From Blastobasis lacticolella (taxonomy: Eukaryota; Arthropoda; Insecta; Lepidoptera; Blastobasidae), in the NCBI GenBank assembly GCA_905147135.1, contig LR990050.1:17544001-17608000 (forward strand): a stretch of DNA of 64,000 bases, written 5' to 3'. The stretch's first letter is position 1; each line of letters starts with the position of its first letter. Made by a program: the position numbers and the translations under genes. Shown piece by piece: positions 9,856 through 19,962 of this stretch. The notes beneath the pieces are model-generated. The model was not told the origin of the DNA, searched no databases, and saw only the letters and a program-made list of their open reading frames with translations.

Positions 9856-11280
9856 TCAGTTGGTACGAAAAAACGTGCTAGGTTTAGGTTTTGTAAAATA
9901 GTCTGAAATCTTTTTTTGAGTTAAATTATCAGGGCATTTAGCAAGCGAGTTATTCATTAAAACAGTAGATTTGTCACCGATATTATTTGCGTTTTTACTT
10001 ATAGAGTCATGTTTACTGCTACCCAAATTATTACTGACCCACTTCCTAATACTATTAACTCCCTCATTTAGGTGTTTGAAAAAAGTACGCAATCCGGAAT
10101 CACTCAGAAAACCTGTAACACCATTGAATACTGTTTCATTAAGATGTAAGTACGAGTTTGTGTCAAATATGTATGCATACCCATGCGCAGTAACGTCATT
10201 ATAAAGTAAGGTGTTGAAGGTATCTATACGTGAATTGTACAAATAATTAACATTAAAGTGACTCAGTTTATAAGTGGGCAAACATATTAACACATTAGTA
10301 TAACTAAACTTAAGCAATGTTTCTCGAGTAAGTTGAATCAATTCCTTATAGTTTTTAGTGACTTTAAAATCTTCTTCGCCGATAAAGATGACACAGAAAT
10401 CGTTAATAGTAAAAGTCCTCAGCTCTGAGTCCAGCCCATGAAGCAAGTCCTTCAGTCCCCTATCTGGCATCAAATAGTGACATAACTGATAACAATTATG
10501 TGTCTGTAGTGTCTCTTTAGCGATAGACAAGACACTATTTCGTTTATTGGTACTAATTATATTTATTCTATTGTCATAATTAGTGTAATTCCTGGGTTTT
10601 GGAGTACTACATACGTATCGCGGCTTATTCTGATCTTCTAAAGGCTCTTTAAGTTCATTGTCTATTGAATAGGTGCCTTTGCCTTGTTCAAAATTAAGCC
10701 TTGTCCTAGTTGATATCTTAACTGTTTAACTTGGTGTCCTTTTTTTTGTTGTCGATCTGCAAATTACCTTTAGATGTTCCACTCTACTATCGAAACCGAC
10801 CATCTGTTTTTTTAGGGCACAATTTTCCGATAGAAGATTAAGAAGTTCTTTTTCAGCTGAGTTTAGTTGTCCTATTAAAGCGGTTATGGTTTTTTCCAGC
10901 TTTTCGATTTTCGCTTCTAACAGGCTCACCCTTAAATCAGGGCAGCTTCTTTGCAACGCTGGGTTCATTGATTGAGAGTCAGAATCCTCCAAATCCGATT
11001 CATCTCCGATAGATAGAGAATAAAAAGAGTTCTGAACCGAAATATTTGGCTTATATTTCCTTCGCTCTGTTACGTAGTTCTGAGGTGTTGTCAATAAGGC
11101 AGCATTATTAATACAGTCCGAGCATCTCCAGCTAAGTCTTTTATCTTTTTCCATTAAGTAAAATCGTTTTTCAGATACAGTAACACATGGTTCCAGATGA
11201 TACGATTTCTTGCATATTGAGCACGTTAGAAGACGGCTATTAGTTATGGAGCTGTTACATTTTGAGCACAATTTATCCAT
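9856..11280 (-). pseudogene. CR1-like ORF1 (PHD-like finger, coiled coil, esterase-like), one nonsense codon
   Basis: The frame starts at ATG 11280 and reaches TGA at 9856-9858; only TAA at 10726-10728 interrupts it, because the intervening 10531-10725 translates without another stop in the same frame. Residues 5-56 form a C4HC3-type PHD-like finger (C5, C8, C20, C23, H28, C32, C53, C56). Around 120-165 is a leucine/lysine/glutamate-rich coiled-coil-like segment (LLEAKIEKLEKTITALIGQL). The C-terminal 220 residues contain VIFIGEEDF and FLSDSGLRTFFKHL, matching in position and style the SGNH-esterase-like domain of CR1 ORF1, but canonical catalytic residues are not obvious. ORF1 proteins of this class bind element RNA. 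Full length would be about 474 residues. Confidence 0.85.
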
Positions 11281-11339
11281 AGTTGATTACGCGTCACGTT
11301 ACGCAAACAAAACAAAAAAAAAAAAAAAATAATAATAAT

Positions 11340-11485
11340 AGTGTCCCAAGGCAGGATCGAACCGGTGACTTCGTCGCTGCTACGACACACAAAAAAAGGA
11401 AAAAAATATATCCTAAGGCGGAATCGAACCAAAGCCTCCGTCGCCGCAACTCTCGTTGCTTGGTACCACTAGACCAAATGTACTA
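11340..11485 (-). other. Tandem tRNA-like segment with Pol III A- and B-box matches upstream of ORF1
   Basis: On the minus strand TGGTCTAGTGG (11466-11476) fits an A box and GGTTCGATTCC (11420-11430) fits a B box, spaced as in a tRNA. A second B-box-like GGTTCGATCCT lies 67 bp further on (11353-11363), followed like the first by a GCCTT-G/A-GGA stretch, so the T-arm half is duplicated. T-rich runs follow each unit. T-stem pairing is poor, so neither is a functional tRNA. It may be a SINE-derived insert or a component of the element's 5' region. Confidence 0.55.
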
Positions 11486-11939
11486 TTACGCAGTTGACGA
11501 AATTAGCAATCTAATGGTGCAAGTATTAGAACGTGTAGTTGTTTAGCCGAGTTCAAAGTTCACTACTACCTACGTTATTATAAATATGATGACGGTTAAA
11601 TCACTATATAACACGTAAGTTATCACTGTTTTTAATATTCAGTTCTTGATTTATTTTATATTGTTGTAATAGAGTCACTTAGTTTTGGTAGCACTTTTAA
11701 GTTCTGATAAAGTTTAAGTTGATTTAACACTATATAAGACAGTTTCTTTAGCGTTGTATAACTTCACAAATTTCCGTGTATTTCTCCCACCAACAATAAT
11801 TGATCGTATTTGTGATAGTAATAAACTGATATTTAAACTCCAAACTGCAAATTATTGGCTTCTTATATTTTTAATAAAATTAACATAGCAATGTTTGTTT
11901 ACACCGTACAGCGCCCTCTGGCGGAACCTTCATTTAGAC

Positions 11940-12021
11940 CTATTTATTCCTAGATTTAGACCGATTTTTTTCTTTAGATTTGAAAACTCCCAGGTTGTAT
12001 TTATTCCTAGATTCCGACCGA
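11940..12021. repeat. 57-bp-spaced duplication at the CR1-like 5' junction, including the right target duplication
   Basis: The 24-bp word beginning TATTTATTCCTAG and ending GACCGA occurs at 11941-11964 and again, with two differences, at 11998-12021. Between them lies the right copy of the 25-bp target duplication (11972-11996). The left flank of the element lacks this extra word, so it was probably added at the 5' junction during insertion. Confidence 0.6.
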
Positions 12022-13330
12022 ACCTAGTCCAGGCACCCTAAGTAGCGTGGTCCAATTTCACGCAGAGCTTGTCCAATCGGGGCGCGGCGACCCATGTTCC
12101 GGTCGCCAACACCACGCTTCTATTACTGATAGGTCATTCAATATGAAATTGCCATTGGTTTTCGCTCATATATAAAAGCTAAAAATTTTTTTTTGTTACC
12201 TAGTAATAATAATAATTGATTTAAAAACAAAGTATGTGTAAATGCAACGTAGTTACTAAAAATAATTAAAAAACACTTTAAAATTGTTTTTTTATCATTC
12301 CGGGGGGCAGCCATGTGGAAGAGTTTTTTATTTTGAAGATTATTTCAAAAGGTCACTGTAAATATTTTGTTTGGATATAAAAAACATTAGTTATCCTTAA
12401 GTAATTTTCATTTATTTTACAAGATATAAAAAAAATACGATTGTAAACTACAATTTCAGGTTTACGTGCCAAAAGGGGACGGCTACGGTCGTCCACTGCC
12501 TAACTCGTCCATTAGAAAACCACTCGTGCATGCATTTAAAAGTATAACTACAGAGGCAGGCACCCATGCCCTTCGTTGGCCAAATAACAGCGATTAGCGT
12601 TTTTTTCGTGTATAAGTATTTTTAACACCATGATCGCCAAAGGATTTCTTCAACGAAATGAGAGTAATGCTTAAATTAATGATTCCATTTAAGACTACGT
12701 CGATAGTTTGCCATTTAACACGTTGAAAGTCAGGTGTGCATAAAGCATGCAGGAGCGACCGGTTTTTCTATTGTTATAAATTTCTTGGCGATCAACTAAT
12801 GAAACTCATTACTCGCATAAAAAACTATACTCACTTGTAGAATAAACAAATTCTTACTTCACAATATATATCAAAAGGAATTGAATTTGATGGTTGCCCA
12901 GATAATGTCACTATATTCTATTCAAACTTCTCATTGGCCTCAAACTCAATAAGGTATAATCATTATTCGCTTACTCCTCTAAGATTACACTATGGGGAAT
13001 AGCTATTTTGTCTTAGAACAAATTTTCCGATAACAGCGTACCCGGAGTCTGGTCTCAAATTCCCTGTTTACCCATTGTGTGTCTTAGAACATTGTTTCTA
13101 CAGTCACTTCAGTAAATACGGCGCTCAAAGCTGAATACAGCTGACTCAGAGGTTACTTAGCCTCGGTCGTATGTTCAGGCTTTGCCGCTGAGGACGAGTA
13201 GGTATCAAATATTTAGACTCGGCATACATTTTGTTCGTTGATTTACTTCAGAATATTACGAATAACGGCTATATAGGGATCGTCATCATACGAAATGTGA
13301 ACCAAACTTTAAAAGTTCATTCAGGGTTGA
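12022..13330. other. Unassigned AT-rich sequence
   Basis: No coding frame above 60 codons and no repeat shared with the rest of the window was recognised. A short GC-rich stretch (12050-12120) is unexplained. Confidence 0.35.
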
Positions 13331-13582
13331 TATTTTTTTTTTTTTTACAAATTCACACAGCACCATCTAGCTCCAAACTAAGCAAAGCTTGTACTATGGG
13401 TACTAGCTAACTGATATACTACTTATATACATTTTTAAATACATACTTATTATACATAGAACACCCAGACTCGTAATAGAAATTAAAATTCATCATTTAA
13501 ATTTCTGCCCGGCCGGGAATCGAACCCGGGACCTCTTGCGTGGCAGACCGGCATGTTGACCATTGAACCACTCAGGTCGTCG
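13331..13582 (-). mobile_element. tRNA-Gly-like SINE, full-length type
   Basis: On the minus strand the head contains TGGTTCAATGG (A box, 13560-13570), an anticodon-loop-like CTGCCACG and GGTTCGATTCC (B box, 13516-13526), matching tRNA-Gly(GCC) layout. A body of about 170 bp follows, and the 3' end reads AGATGGTGCTGTGTGAATTTG before an A-rich tail (T-run on the plus strand, 13331-13346). Other copies: 20480-20736, 37268-37522 and a headless one at 19633-19790, all on the minus strand. Confidence 0.8.
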
Positions 13583-14090
13583 AAGATATAGAGGGAAGAA
13601 AACGATTAAGTAAAGTAAGGGTTGAAAGATAGTTTTTCGTTTTTCGCCATTATGGCTTGGGCGTTCGCTAAAAATGGATTTTTGAAATTTCACACGAGGT
13701 CGGGTTTTACATGAATGTTGTATGGAAAATGAACGGGAAAACGAAAACAGTACTCCATGCAGGTGAAGTTGCGGGCAAGATAAGCGAAACTCAAGCAAAA
13801 TTAGTGACCCATGGTGTAAATACGCATCTGTTCTTATATTTTACGGATTGAAGAAGTATGCAAAAGTGGTTTATTTTCATCAATGGGAAATTGGTTTGAG
13901 ATAAAGGGTAAACCTAGTATAGATAAACATATTTCTTCCTAATGATTTTCATATGTTTCTCCTTTGAAATGAACGCTTTCCTCGTCGTCCCAACGGGTAT
14001 TCCATAAAAATTGTATCACGACAGGTGTGTACTTTTGTTCCTAAAGTGAAAAAGTTCGAAAAAATTGTAACATCGTTGTGAAGATCCATC
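13583..14090. other. Unassigned sequence
   Basis: No recognised gene or repeat. The open minus-strand frame here (13493-13798) overlaps the SINE head and is not credible. Confidence 0.35.
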
Positions 14091-14097
14091 CGGCTAA

Positions 14098-14190
14098 AAT
14101 ATAAATATATATGGTTAATCTTCCCCCTCTATGACGTCATTGACCGCGGAAGCGCGCACTGAAAATGAAGTGTACGGGTGCCGTTCAGTA
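14098..14190 (+). promoter_or_regulatory. Possible RNA polymerase II promoter
   Basis: Within 90 bp occur a TATA-rich stretch (ATAAATATATAT, about 14101-14112), a perfect CRE palindrome TGACGTCA (14132-14139), a GC-rich patch CCGCGGAAGCGCGC, and an arthropod initiator TTCAGT (A at 14187). The TATA stretch is too far upstream for that initiator. Downstream is a small ORF at 14311. The combination is suggestive, not conclusive. Confidence 0.25.
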
Positions 14191-14310
14191 CAACTCTTGC
14201 TAGCATCAAAACAACTTGTTGGATTTGAGCAAAAAAAAAACTAGTTAAAAATAGACATTTTAAAGAAAAAAATATGTTATTGACTTATTAAAACATATTA
14301 GCACATAGAA

Positions 14311-14529
14311 ATGGCGAGACCGAAACCTACAAAGAAAACAATAGTAATAATTAAGAGAGATAGTGTAGAGACAACGACTTCATCGTTTAAGAAAGAAAGA
14401 AGCCCAAAAGAACCACCAGTTCGAATCAGCCGAGCGGCGAATCTGGAAGTTGACTATTTTTACTTCGCAGACATCCACATCATCCGATGGACGAATCGAA
14501 TTTATGAAAACATAGCAAAAGTAGCCTGA
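14311..14529 (+). CDS. Hypothetical small ORF, 72 residues
   Basis: Starts at ATG 14311 in a reasonable context (A at -3) and ends at TGA 14527-14529. The product begins MARPKPTKKT and is basic and serine/threonine-rich in its first half, with SFKKERSPKEPP, then VDYFYFADIHII. No family is recognised, no signal peptide is seen, and no consensus splice donor closes the frame. It lies downstream of the possible promoter at 14098-14190. Frames of this length are expected by chance in AT-rich DNA, so the call is weak. Confidence 0.2.
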   Translation: MARPKPTKKTIVIIKRDSVETTTSSFKKERSPKEPPVRISRAANLEVDYFYFADIHIIRWTNRIYENIAKVA

Positions 14530-15563
14530 CTTCTAGCCACCCCATTTTTTTTAAATTTTATTCCTACCTTCTACATTTTACTCTTCCGTGTTCTTGACAA
14601 GTAAAAGTATAAGATAAATCCCTCAAAAACATTTCATAGAAAATTGGTTCGCCAAGCCTCGCTAGCTCATAACGTACATTTTAGTCAGAAAGTAGGTATA
14701 GATTTAAAAATATATCTTTCAGTGACAATAAACAACTGAAAAATAAGAAACCTGCAAACATGAGAATTCGTCCTGGATGGACACTTGTTATTGAGTAGAA
14801 TAAAAAAAGATAAAAAAAATTAGTTGTTGTCAACTCGTTTGTCAAGGTGTACACAATATACACAATCAGTTGATCGCTTTATTTCTTAACGGGAACTGGA
14901 GTAAACTAGTCGTCAAAATTGATAATTACTGGGCCAGAACTGATGATCATTATGACTATACATACCTCTAGGAAAGAAATACACGTTAATTTCACTAAAG
15001 CAACCAGCTTGTATACCAATGACAGTCGTAACTTTTTTACACAGCTTGGGCAACGTCATCCGTCGGTTTATGACAAATTCAAATTGTCAGCATCAATCGC
15101 TGTCGAGTGGAGATAAAAAATCGGGCAAGTACGAGTACTCGCGCTTGAGGGTTCCCAACTAACAAAATATAAAACATTTCTTTTAGCTTTAGGGGACTAT
15201 TTGGGCACTAAAAATCTCTTTTAAATTAAATCAAAAATAAAAGTTATTACTTTATAATTAAAGGTGACTCAAAATGTATATGACAGGAAAAACGCAGATT
15301 TCAAACAGCAAATTAAAAATATAATAACAAACAAAAGAAGCATATTGTGATAAATTCATGAATTTCGGATATTTTTCCTTTCGGTACTTTACCCTACTTT
15401 ATGATTTTAATGAGAGATATTTTTATTCTAGATATCAAAATAATATTAAAGTTGAGAAATATATTTGCATTCGCTACTTGTATAGTTTTAAAAACATTCA
15501 TCATTTAACAAATTCATATTTCTTTTTTTTCTATAGCGATACTTAAAAATCAAGGTCTACGAT
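14530..15563. other. Unassigned AT-rich sequence before the copia element
   Basis: Contains only short open frames (14681-14863 minus, 14919-15116 plus, 15358-15546 plus) without recognisable domains. No shared repeat was noticed. Confidence 0.35.
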
Positions 15564-15686
15564 ATATTGGTTTATTTTTTACATGTGGTAACAAAATAAA
15601 CGTAGACAGCACCCTCTGTAAGCTATTAGTAGCAACATTTAAAAAATAAATGTCATTCTTTGCCAGCAAGTTAATGTGTTTTAAAA
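15564..15686 (+). repeat. Copia 5' LTR
   Basis: About 123 bp, starting ATATTGGTTTATTTTTTACA and ending TTAATGTGTTTTAAAA. By eye it differs from the 3' LTR by about eight substitutions and a 5-bp indel. It carries GCACCCTCTG (15609-15618), a CTCF-core-like word. Confidence 0.75.
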
Positions 15687-15703
15687 GTTTATGGGCTATA
15701 ATT
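15687..15703 (+). promoter_or_regulatory. Probable primer binding site
   Basis: GTTTATGGGCTATAATT directly abuts the 5' LTR. TTATGGGC is the core of the initiator-tRNA-Met-fragment primer site used by copia-type elements (recalled). Confidence 0.55.
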
Positions 15704-15774
15704 CTAATTATCAGTAATTTAAGTGTATTTAAAGTAATTACAGTTGAAAATAGTGTTAAACATTAAAGAAAAAT

Positions 15775-16434
15775 ATGGCTGTAAACTATATTCAGAGTGT
15801 TCTAAAGCTAAAAGGCAGAGAAAATTACGATGAATGGAGTTTTGCTGCGGAGAATTTGTTGGTGCTCGAAAACATGGTTGATTGTAAAACCAGAGATCGG
15901 CAAAGAAATCAAAGCTGCAGATGACGCAAAAACCAAGGCGAAGCTAATTTTGACTATCGATCCTGGATTGTACGTGCATATTAAGGAAACAACAACTTCC
16001 CAAAAATTATGGGCAAAATTGAGAACCATGTTTGTTGATACAGGTTTCTCTAGGAAAATAACCTTATTGCGACATTTAATCTCGCTGAGACAAGAAAACT
16101 GCGAATCAATGACTACGTATGCAACGCAGGTAGTCGAGACGAGTCATTGGCAGGTTTGCCAGAAAAATTTTCGCCCATGATAATGGCGATCGAAAACTCG
16201 GGCATAAGAATCACCGCAGACACAATAAAATCGAAGTAAATGGATATGGAGGTTTCAATTTCAAATGTCAACATGGATTCCAGTGGCGCTACATTCGCTG
16301 CGAAATGTATCAGAAATTAAAGACCAAACATGGCGGTACGTTTACGTCAAAAATGACAGGTGAAAAAACTGTGACATGTTATAAATGTAAACAAGCAGGA
16401 CATTTTAGAAACCAGTGTCCAAAATTGCAGAAAT
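15775..16434 (+). pseudogene. Copia gag remnant with CCHC knuckle
   Basis: The frame starts MAVNYIQSVLKLKGRENYDEW, typical of copia gag N termini (L-x-G-x-x-NY-x-x-W), and shifts near 15880 to a frame reading ADDAKTKAKLILTIDPGLY through FVDTGFSRKITLLRHLISLR. After further breaks the nucleocapsid knuckle CYKCKQAGHFRNQC (CX2CX4HX4C) appears at about 16376-16417. Gag packages the element RNA into virus-like particles; this copy has at least two frameshifts and internal stops. Confidence 0.8.
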
Positions 16435-17640
16435 AAAGCAATCAAACGCATTTAGTGTGGTATTCCTTAGCGTAGAATATAGTAAAAGCGAGTGGTACGT
16501 TAATTCCGGCGCAAGTGCACATATGACAGCCAACGAAGCCTGGATAAACAATTCAAAAAGCACACCAAGTTTATCCGAAATCACCGTAGCGAACGACATG
16601 AGAGTGCCAATTTTGTGTTCTGGAGACGTGCAGATATCGACTGATTGTAACTACGACATCACAGTTAAAAATGTACTATGCATGCCGAGCTTAACCACCA
16701 ACTTATTGTCGGTAGGTGAACTCATAAAAAATGAAAACAAGGTGATATTTGATTCCAATCACTGTTATATTCGCAACAAAAACAATGAGTTGGTGGGCTA
16801 CAGCAGAATTATGCAATGGAGTGTTCAAGCTAAATATAAAAGTAGCAGATTGTGTACTGGCAGCACCAGCAGTAGCAAGTGCACAACTTTAGCATAGGCG
16901 GTTATTTAACTAAACAATTAAACATTAACAGTAGTGATTTAAATAAAATTAAGAATGGTATTGTGGATGGATTGTCCTACCTAGCAACAAGGCACAGCAG
17001 TGACAAGGTGACGTTCAAATGTGTGACCTATTGCGAACGTAAACAAACAAGGTTGCCATTTTCGCATGTGGGACAGAGGAGTACAGACACACTACAGATA
17101 ATACATGCCGATGTATGTGGTGCTATGGAAACACAATCCATCAATGGCAGTAAGTCTTTTTCTATTATTTGTAGACGACTACAGTCGCATGACTTTTTTG
17201 AGTGAATGAATTGAGAAGACAACTGCATGTACACAAGAGCAAAATGGTGTTTGTGAGAGAGCAAACAGAACTGTAGTTGAAAATGCAAGATGTCTACTAT
17301 TTGACGCAAAGCTTGAAAAGAAATGGGCTGAAGCGGTAAATACAGCAGTATATCTCAAGAATCGATCGACAACTACAAGTTTAGTAAATAAAACACCATT
17401 TGAAATGTGGTACAGAATGAAATCAGACTTATACGTCATATACGTATGTTTGGAAGTACTGTAATGGTTCACATTCCCAAAGAAAAATTTTTAAAATGGG
17501 ATAGGAAATCCGAGCAGTATATTCTTGTTGAATTTTCAGAAACTTCAAAAGGTTATAGTGTATATGACATCCGAAAAGATATTATCACTGTAAAGAGAGA
17601 TGTTATAGTGATGGAAGAAAAAAATAAAACAATGGGAAAC
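16435..17640 (+). pseudogene. Copia protease and integrase remnants
   Basis: Protease: WYVNSGASAHMT at about 16492-16527 corresponds to the family's WxxDSGASxHM, but the catalytic aspartate is asparagine (AAT). Next come a gag-pre-integrase-like region and IHADVCGAMETQSINGSKSF, which holds the first catalytic Asp of integrase. Near 17205 sequence jumps from the VDDYSR-type segment to QEQNGVCERANRTVVENAR, which holds the catalytic Glu region; the intervening part with the second Asp (SDNGxEF in relatives) is missing. The downstream FGSTVMVHIPKEKFLKWD to GYSVYDIRKDII segment is the integrase C-terminal end. Both enzymes are inactive by these changes alone. Confidence 0.85.
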
Positions 17641-19425
17641 TATGAAAAAGACAATAATATCTGGATGCTAGATGAAGAAAATTTGAAAGAGAACCTATCA
17701 ACCCATGACACAACCGAGACAAATTTGGAAAACAGAGATTCAGTAGGGGACTTTTCAGTTAGTGAATCTCTGCATGATTCGAGTTTAATTACTTCCCTAT
17801 ATACAGATCCCGATATTGAAAGTAATGATGACACCTTAACTAGATTAGAATTTGAAACAGATAATTTAAGTAGTCTGTTGCAACAACAAGTTTCATCAAT
17901 TGAGGAAAACAAGGGATCCAGGAAAATCCCAGAACGGTATGGTTACAGTAACTTGAGTGTCTCCAGTCCTTGTATAGGACTTGAACATATTGTTTTCTCA
18001 GAAGCGCTGAATGGAGCAGAAGCTGAGCAGTGGAGAATGGCCATGTGAGGAGTTGAAATCGTTTGAAGAGAATGATGCATGGGAGATTGTTGATGTGCCG
18101 TGTAATGGATCGATTGTGAAATGTAAGTGGGTGTTAAATTAAAAACTTAATGTGGAAGATAAAGTGCGGAATCGTGCTCGACTTTTGGCAAAAGGTTTTA
18201 CACAACAACGTAGCATTGACTATGAGAACACCTTTTCTCCTGTAATGAAACATTCCACATTGAAGATGTTATTTGCGCTTAGTGTGCAATGGGACATGGA
18301 CATAACTCACCTGGATGTGACAACGGCTTTTTTGAATGGACATTTAAAAGATAATATTTACGTCGATTCTTAAAGGTTTTTTAAATAAAAGTAAGGGAAA
18401 GGTTTCAAGACTTAATAGAGGAATCGATGGATTAAAACAATCTTCTCTCGTTTGATATAAAAAAGTTAAAGATTTTTTGTGTAAATTAGGTTTTAAAATG
18501 AGTAAATTTGAGCCTTGTTTATTTACTAAAAATAGTGGTAATGTTAAAATTATTGTAACTGTGTATGTTGACGATTTTTTAATTTTCTCAAATTGTACTA
18601 AAGAAACTGAAAAACAAAAAACTGTATTAAGTTCTGAATTTAAATTAAAAGATTTATGGTATGAGAATTAATGTGAATAAGAAGTGTAATACAATAACAG
18701 TAGATCAACATGAATACATAGAACAATATGATGGATTATAGTACTATAGACACTCCTATTGAACATAAATTAAACATTGATTAATCAGAAAAAAGTGAAA
18801 CACACATTCCTTATGACTATTTTGACTAGTCCTGATATATCATACGCTTTGAGTTATATTAGTCAGTTTAACAATGGTTATAATGAACATCATTTTAATT
18901 ATGCTAAGCGTGTACTGAAATATTTAAATAAAAGAAAAAATTATTGTTTAAAGTATAGCAAAGAAAATGTGGAATTAAAAGGTTTGTTGATGCTGAGTGG
19001 GCTAGTGATAGTCTGGACAGAAAGTGATAGTCTGGACAGAAAGTCATATACTGGGTTCTGCTTTACTTTGAATGGTTCTGTGATTTCATGGCAGAGTAGA
19101 AAACAGAAGACTGTTTCCTCATCTAGTGCCGAGGCAGAATATGTTGCACTGTCTGAGGCATCTAGAGAAGCTGTTAATTCAAGAAACTTATTGTATGAAA
19201 TTACTGCTAAATAATGTATTACTAAATTACAGTGCATTGAAATTGGCAACAAGTCATCAGTCACATAACAAGTCAAAGCATATTGATGTGAGGTTGAATT
19301 ATGTTAGAGATGCAATTAAAAATAAATTAATTGAAATTGAATACACTTCAACTCAAGAAATGCCTGCTGACTTGCTTACCAAAGGTCTGTTGTCATCTAT
19401 ACATTATAAGTTCACTAAGATACTC
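17641..19425 (+). pseudogene. Copia reverse transcriptase and RNase H remnants
   Basis: An acidic linker (17641-17930) leads to the reverse transcriptase. KCKWVLN is followed by a stop, then NRARLLAKGFTQQRSIDYE, LDVTTAFLNGHLKDNIYV (first catalytic Asp) and, after another break, VYVDDFLIF with the YVDD motif (about 18565-18590). RNase H pieces follow: AKRVLKYLN, then SYTGFCFTLNGSVISWQSRK and SSSSAEAEYVALSEASREA, and finally KHIDVRLNYVRDAI with MPADLLTKGL. A 19-bp direct duplication (about 19002-19039) shifts the RNase H frame. The order and motifs are diagnostic for copia pol. Confidence 0.85.
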
Positions 19426-19486
19426 AAAATTATAGATAAAAAATGGTTTAATTGTAGTAGAGTCTTGTTTATTTTGTTAAGTAGGG

Positions 19487-19614
19487 ATATTGGTTTATTT
19501 TTTACATGTGGTATTAAAATATACGTAGACAGCGCCCTCTGTAAGCTATGTAAGCTGTAGCAACATTTAAAAAATAAATGTCATTCATTGCTAGCAAGTT
19601 AATGTGTTTTAAAA
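19487..19614 (+). repeat. Copia 3' LTR
   Basis: About 128 bp, aligned with the 5' LTR over its whole length. The extra bases arise from a local duplication around GTAAGCTAT. It carries GCGCCCTCTG (19532-19541), closer to the CTCF core than the 5' LTR version. Confidence 0.75.
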
Positions 19615-19632
19615 CGGTAAGCACCTTTTTAC

Positions 19633-19790
19633 AGTTTTTTTTTTTTTTATATTCGTGTACAAATAACACAGCGCCATCTAGCCCCAAACTAAGCAAAGCT
19701 TGTGCTATGGGTGCTATATAACTGATATACTACTTAAATACTTTTAAATACATACTTATTATACATAGAACACCCAGACCCGTAACAGAT
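19633..19790 (-). mobile_element. tRNA-Gly-like SINE, 5'-truncated
   Basis: Matches the body and 3' end of the SINE at 20480-20736 (GCGCCATCTAGCCCC, CTAAGCAAAGCTTGTGCTATG, ACATAGAACACCCAGACCC on the plus strand) but stops before the tRNA head. It sits 18 bp beyond the copia 3' LTR, with a T-run at its 3' end. Confidence 0.75.
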
Positions 19791-19888
19791 TATAATTTTA
19801 ATGCGAAGCAATAGTTTTTTACAGTTGAATAAGGTCACCGAACTTAGTATTTCATATTCATTTCAACTTGATACGCATACCTGTTTCT

Positions 19889-19962
19889 AAGAAAATGCGT
19901 ATCGACAGACGGGCAACAAAGTGATCCTATAAAGGTTCCGTTTCTTTACGGAACCCTAAAAA
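19889..19962 (+). repeat. Retroposon tail (GTTCCG...GGAACCC type)
   Basis: Contains AAAGTGATCCTATAAAGGTT, CCGTTTCTTTACGGAACCC and an A-run, a lepidopteran retroposon 3' end recalled from other genomes. Confidence 0.45.

Larger units (their letters stand above)
6751..11939 (-). mobile_element. Near-complete CR1-like non-LTR retrotransposon
   Basis: Order on the minus strand: 5' region (11939-11281) with tRNA-like boxes, ORF1 (11280-9856) with PHD-like finger and a C-terminal esterase-like region, ORF2 (9830-6987) with endonuclease and reverse transcriptase, a 3' UTR and a heptamer tail. A long flanking direct repeat brackets it. Each ORF has just one in-frame stop and I see no frameshift in either, so this is the youngest-looking autonomous-type element here. 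PHD plus esterase in ORF1 is a hallmark of the CR1 clade. The exact 5' end is uncertain because flanking-like sequence is duplicated at 11940-11971. Confidence 0.85.
15564..19614 (+). mobile_element. Ty1/copia LTR retrotransposon, inactivated
   Basis: Two related short LTRs (15564-15686, 19487-19614) enclose, in order, gag with a CCHC knuckle, protease, integrase, reverse transcriptase and RNase H remnants. Domain order with integrase before reverse transcriptase defines the copia superfamily. The 5' LTR is followed at once by TTTATGGGC, resembling the copia primer site for an internal initiator-tRNA-Met fragment. A purine-rich AAGTAGGGAT precedes the 3' LTR. Many stops and frameshifts, a protease active-site change and an integrase deletion make it non-functional. 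No clean 5-bp target duplication was found, so LTR edges are approximate. Confidence 0.9.

Noticed and set aside
13493..13798. 101-codon minus-strand frame
   Set aside because: Its end is the head of the tRNA-Gly-like SINE, so the frame is an accident of repeat sequence.
15550..19625. 5-bp target duplication around the copia element
   Set aside because: No matching pentamer could be placed at the LTR edges, so none is claimed.
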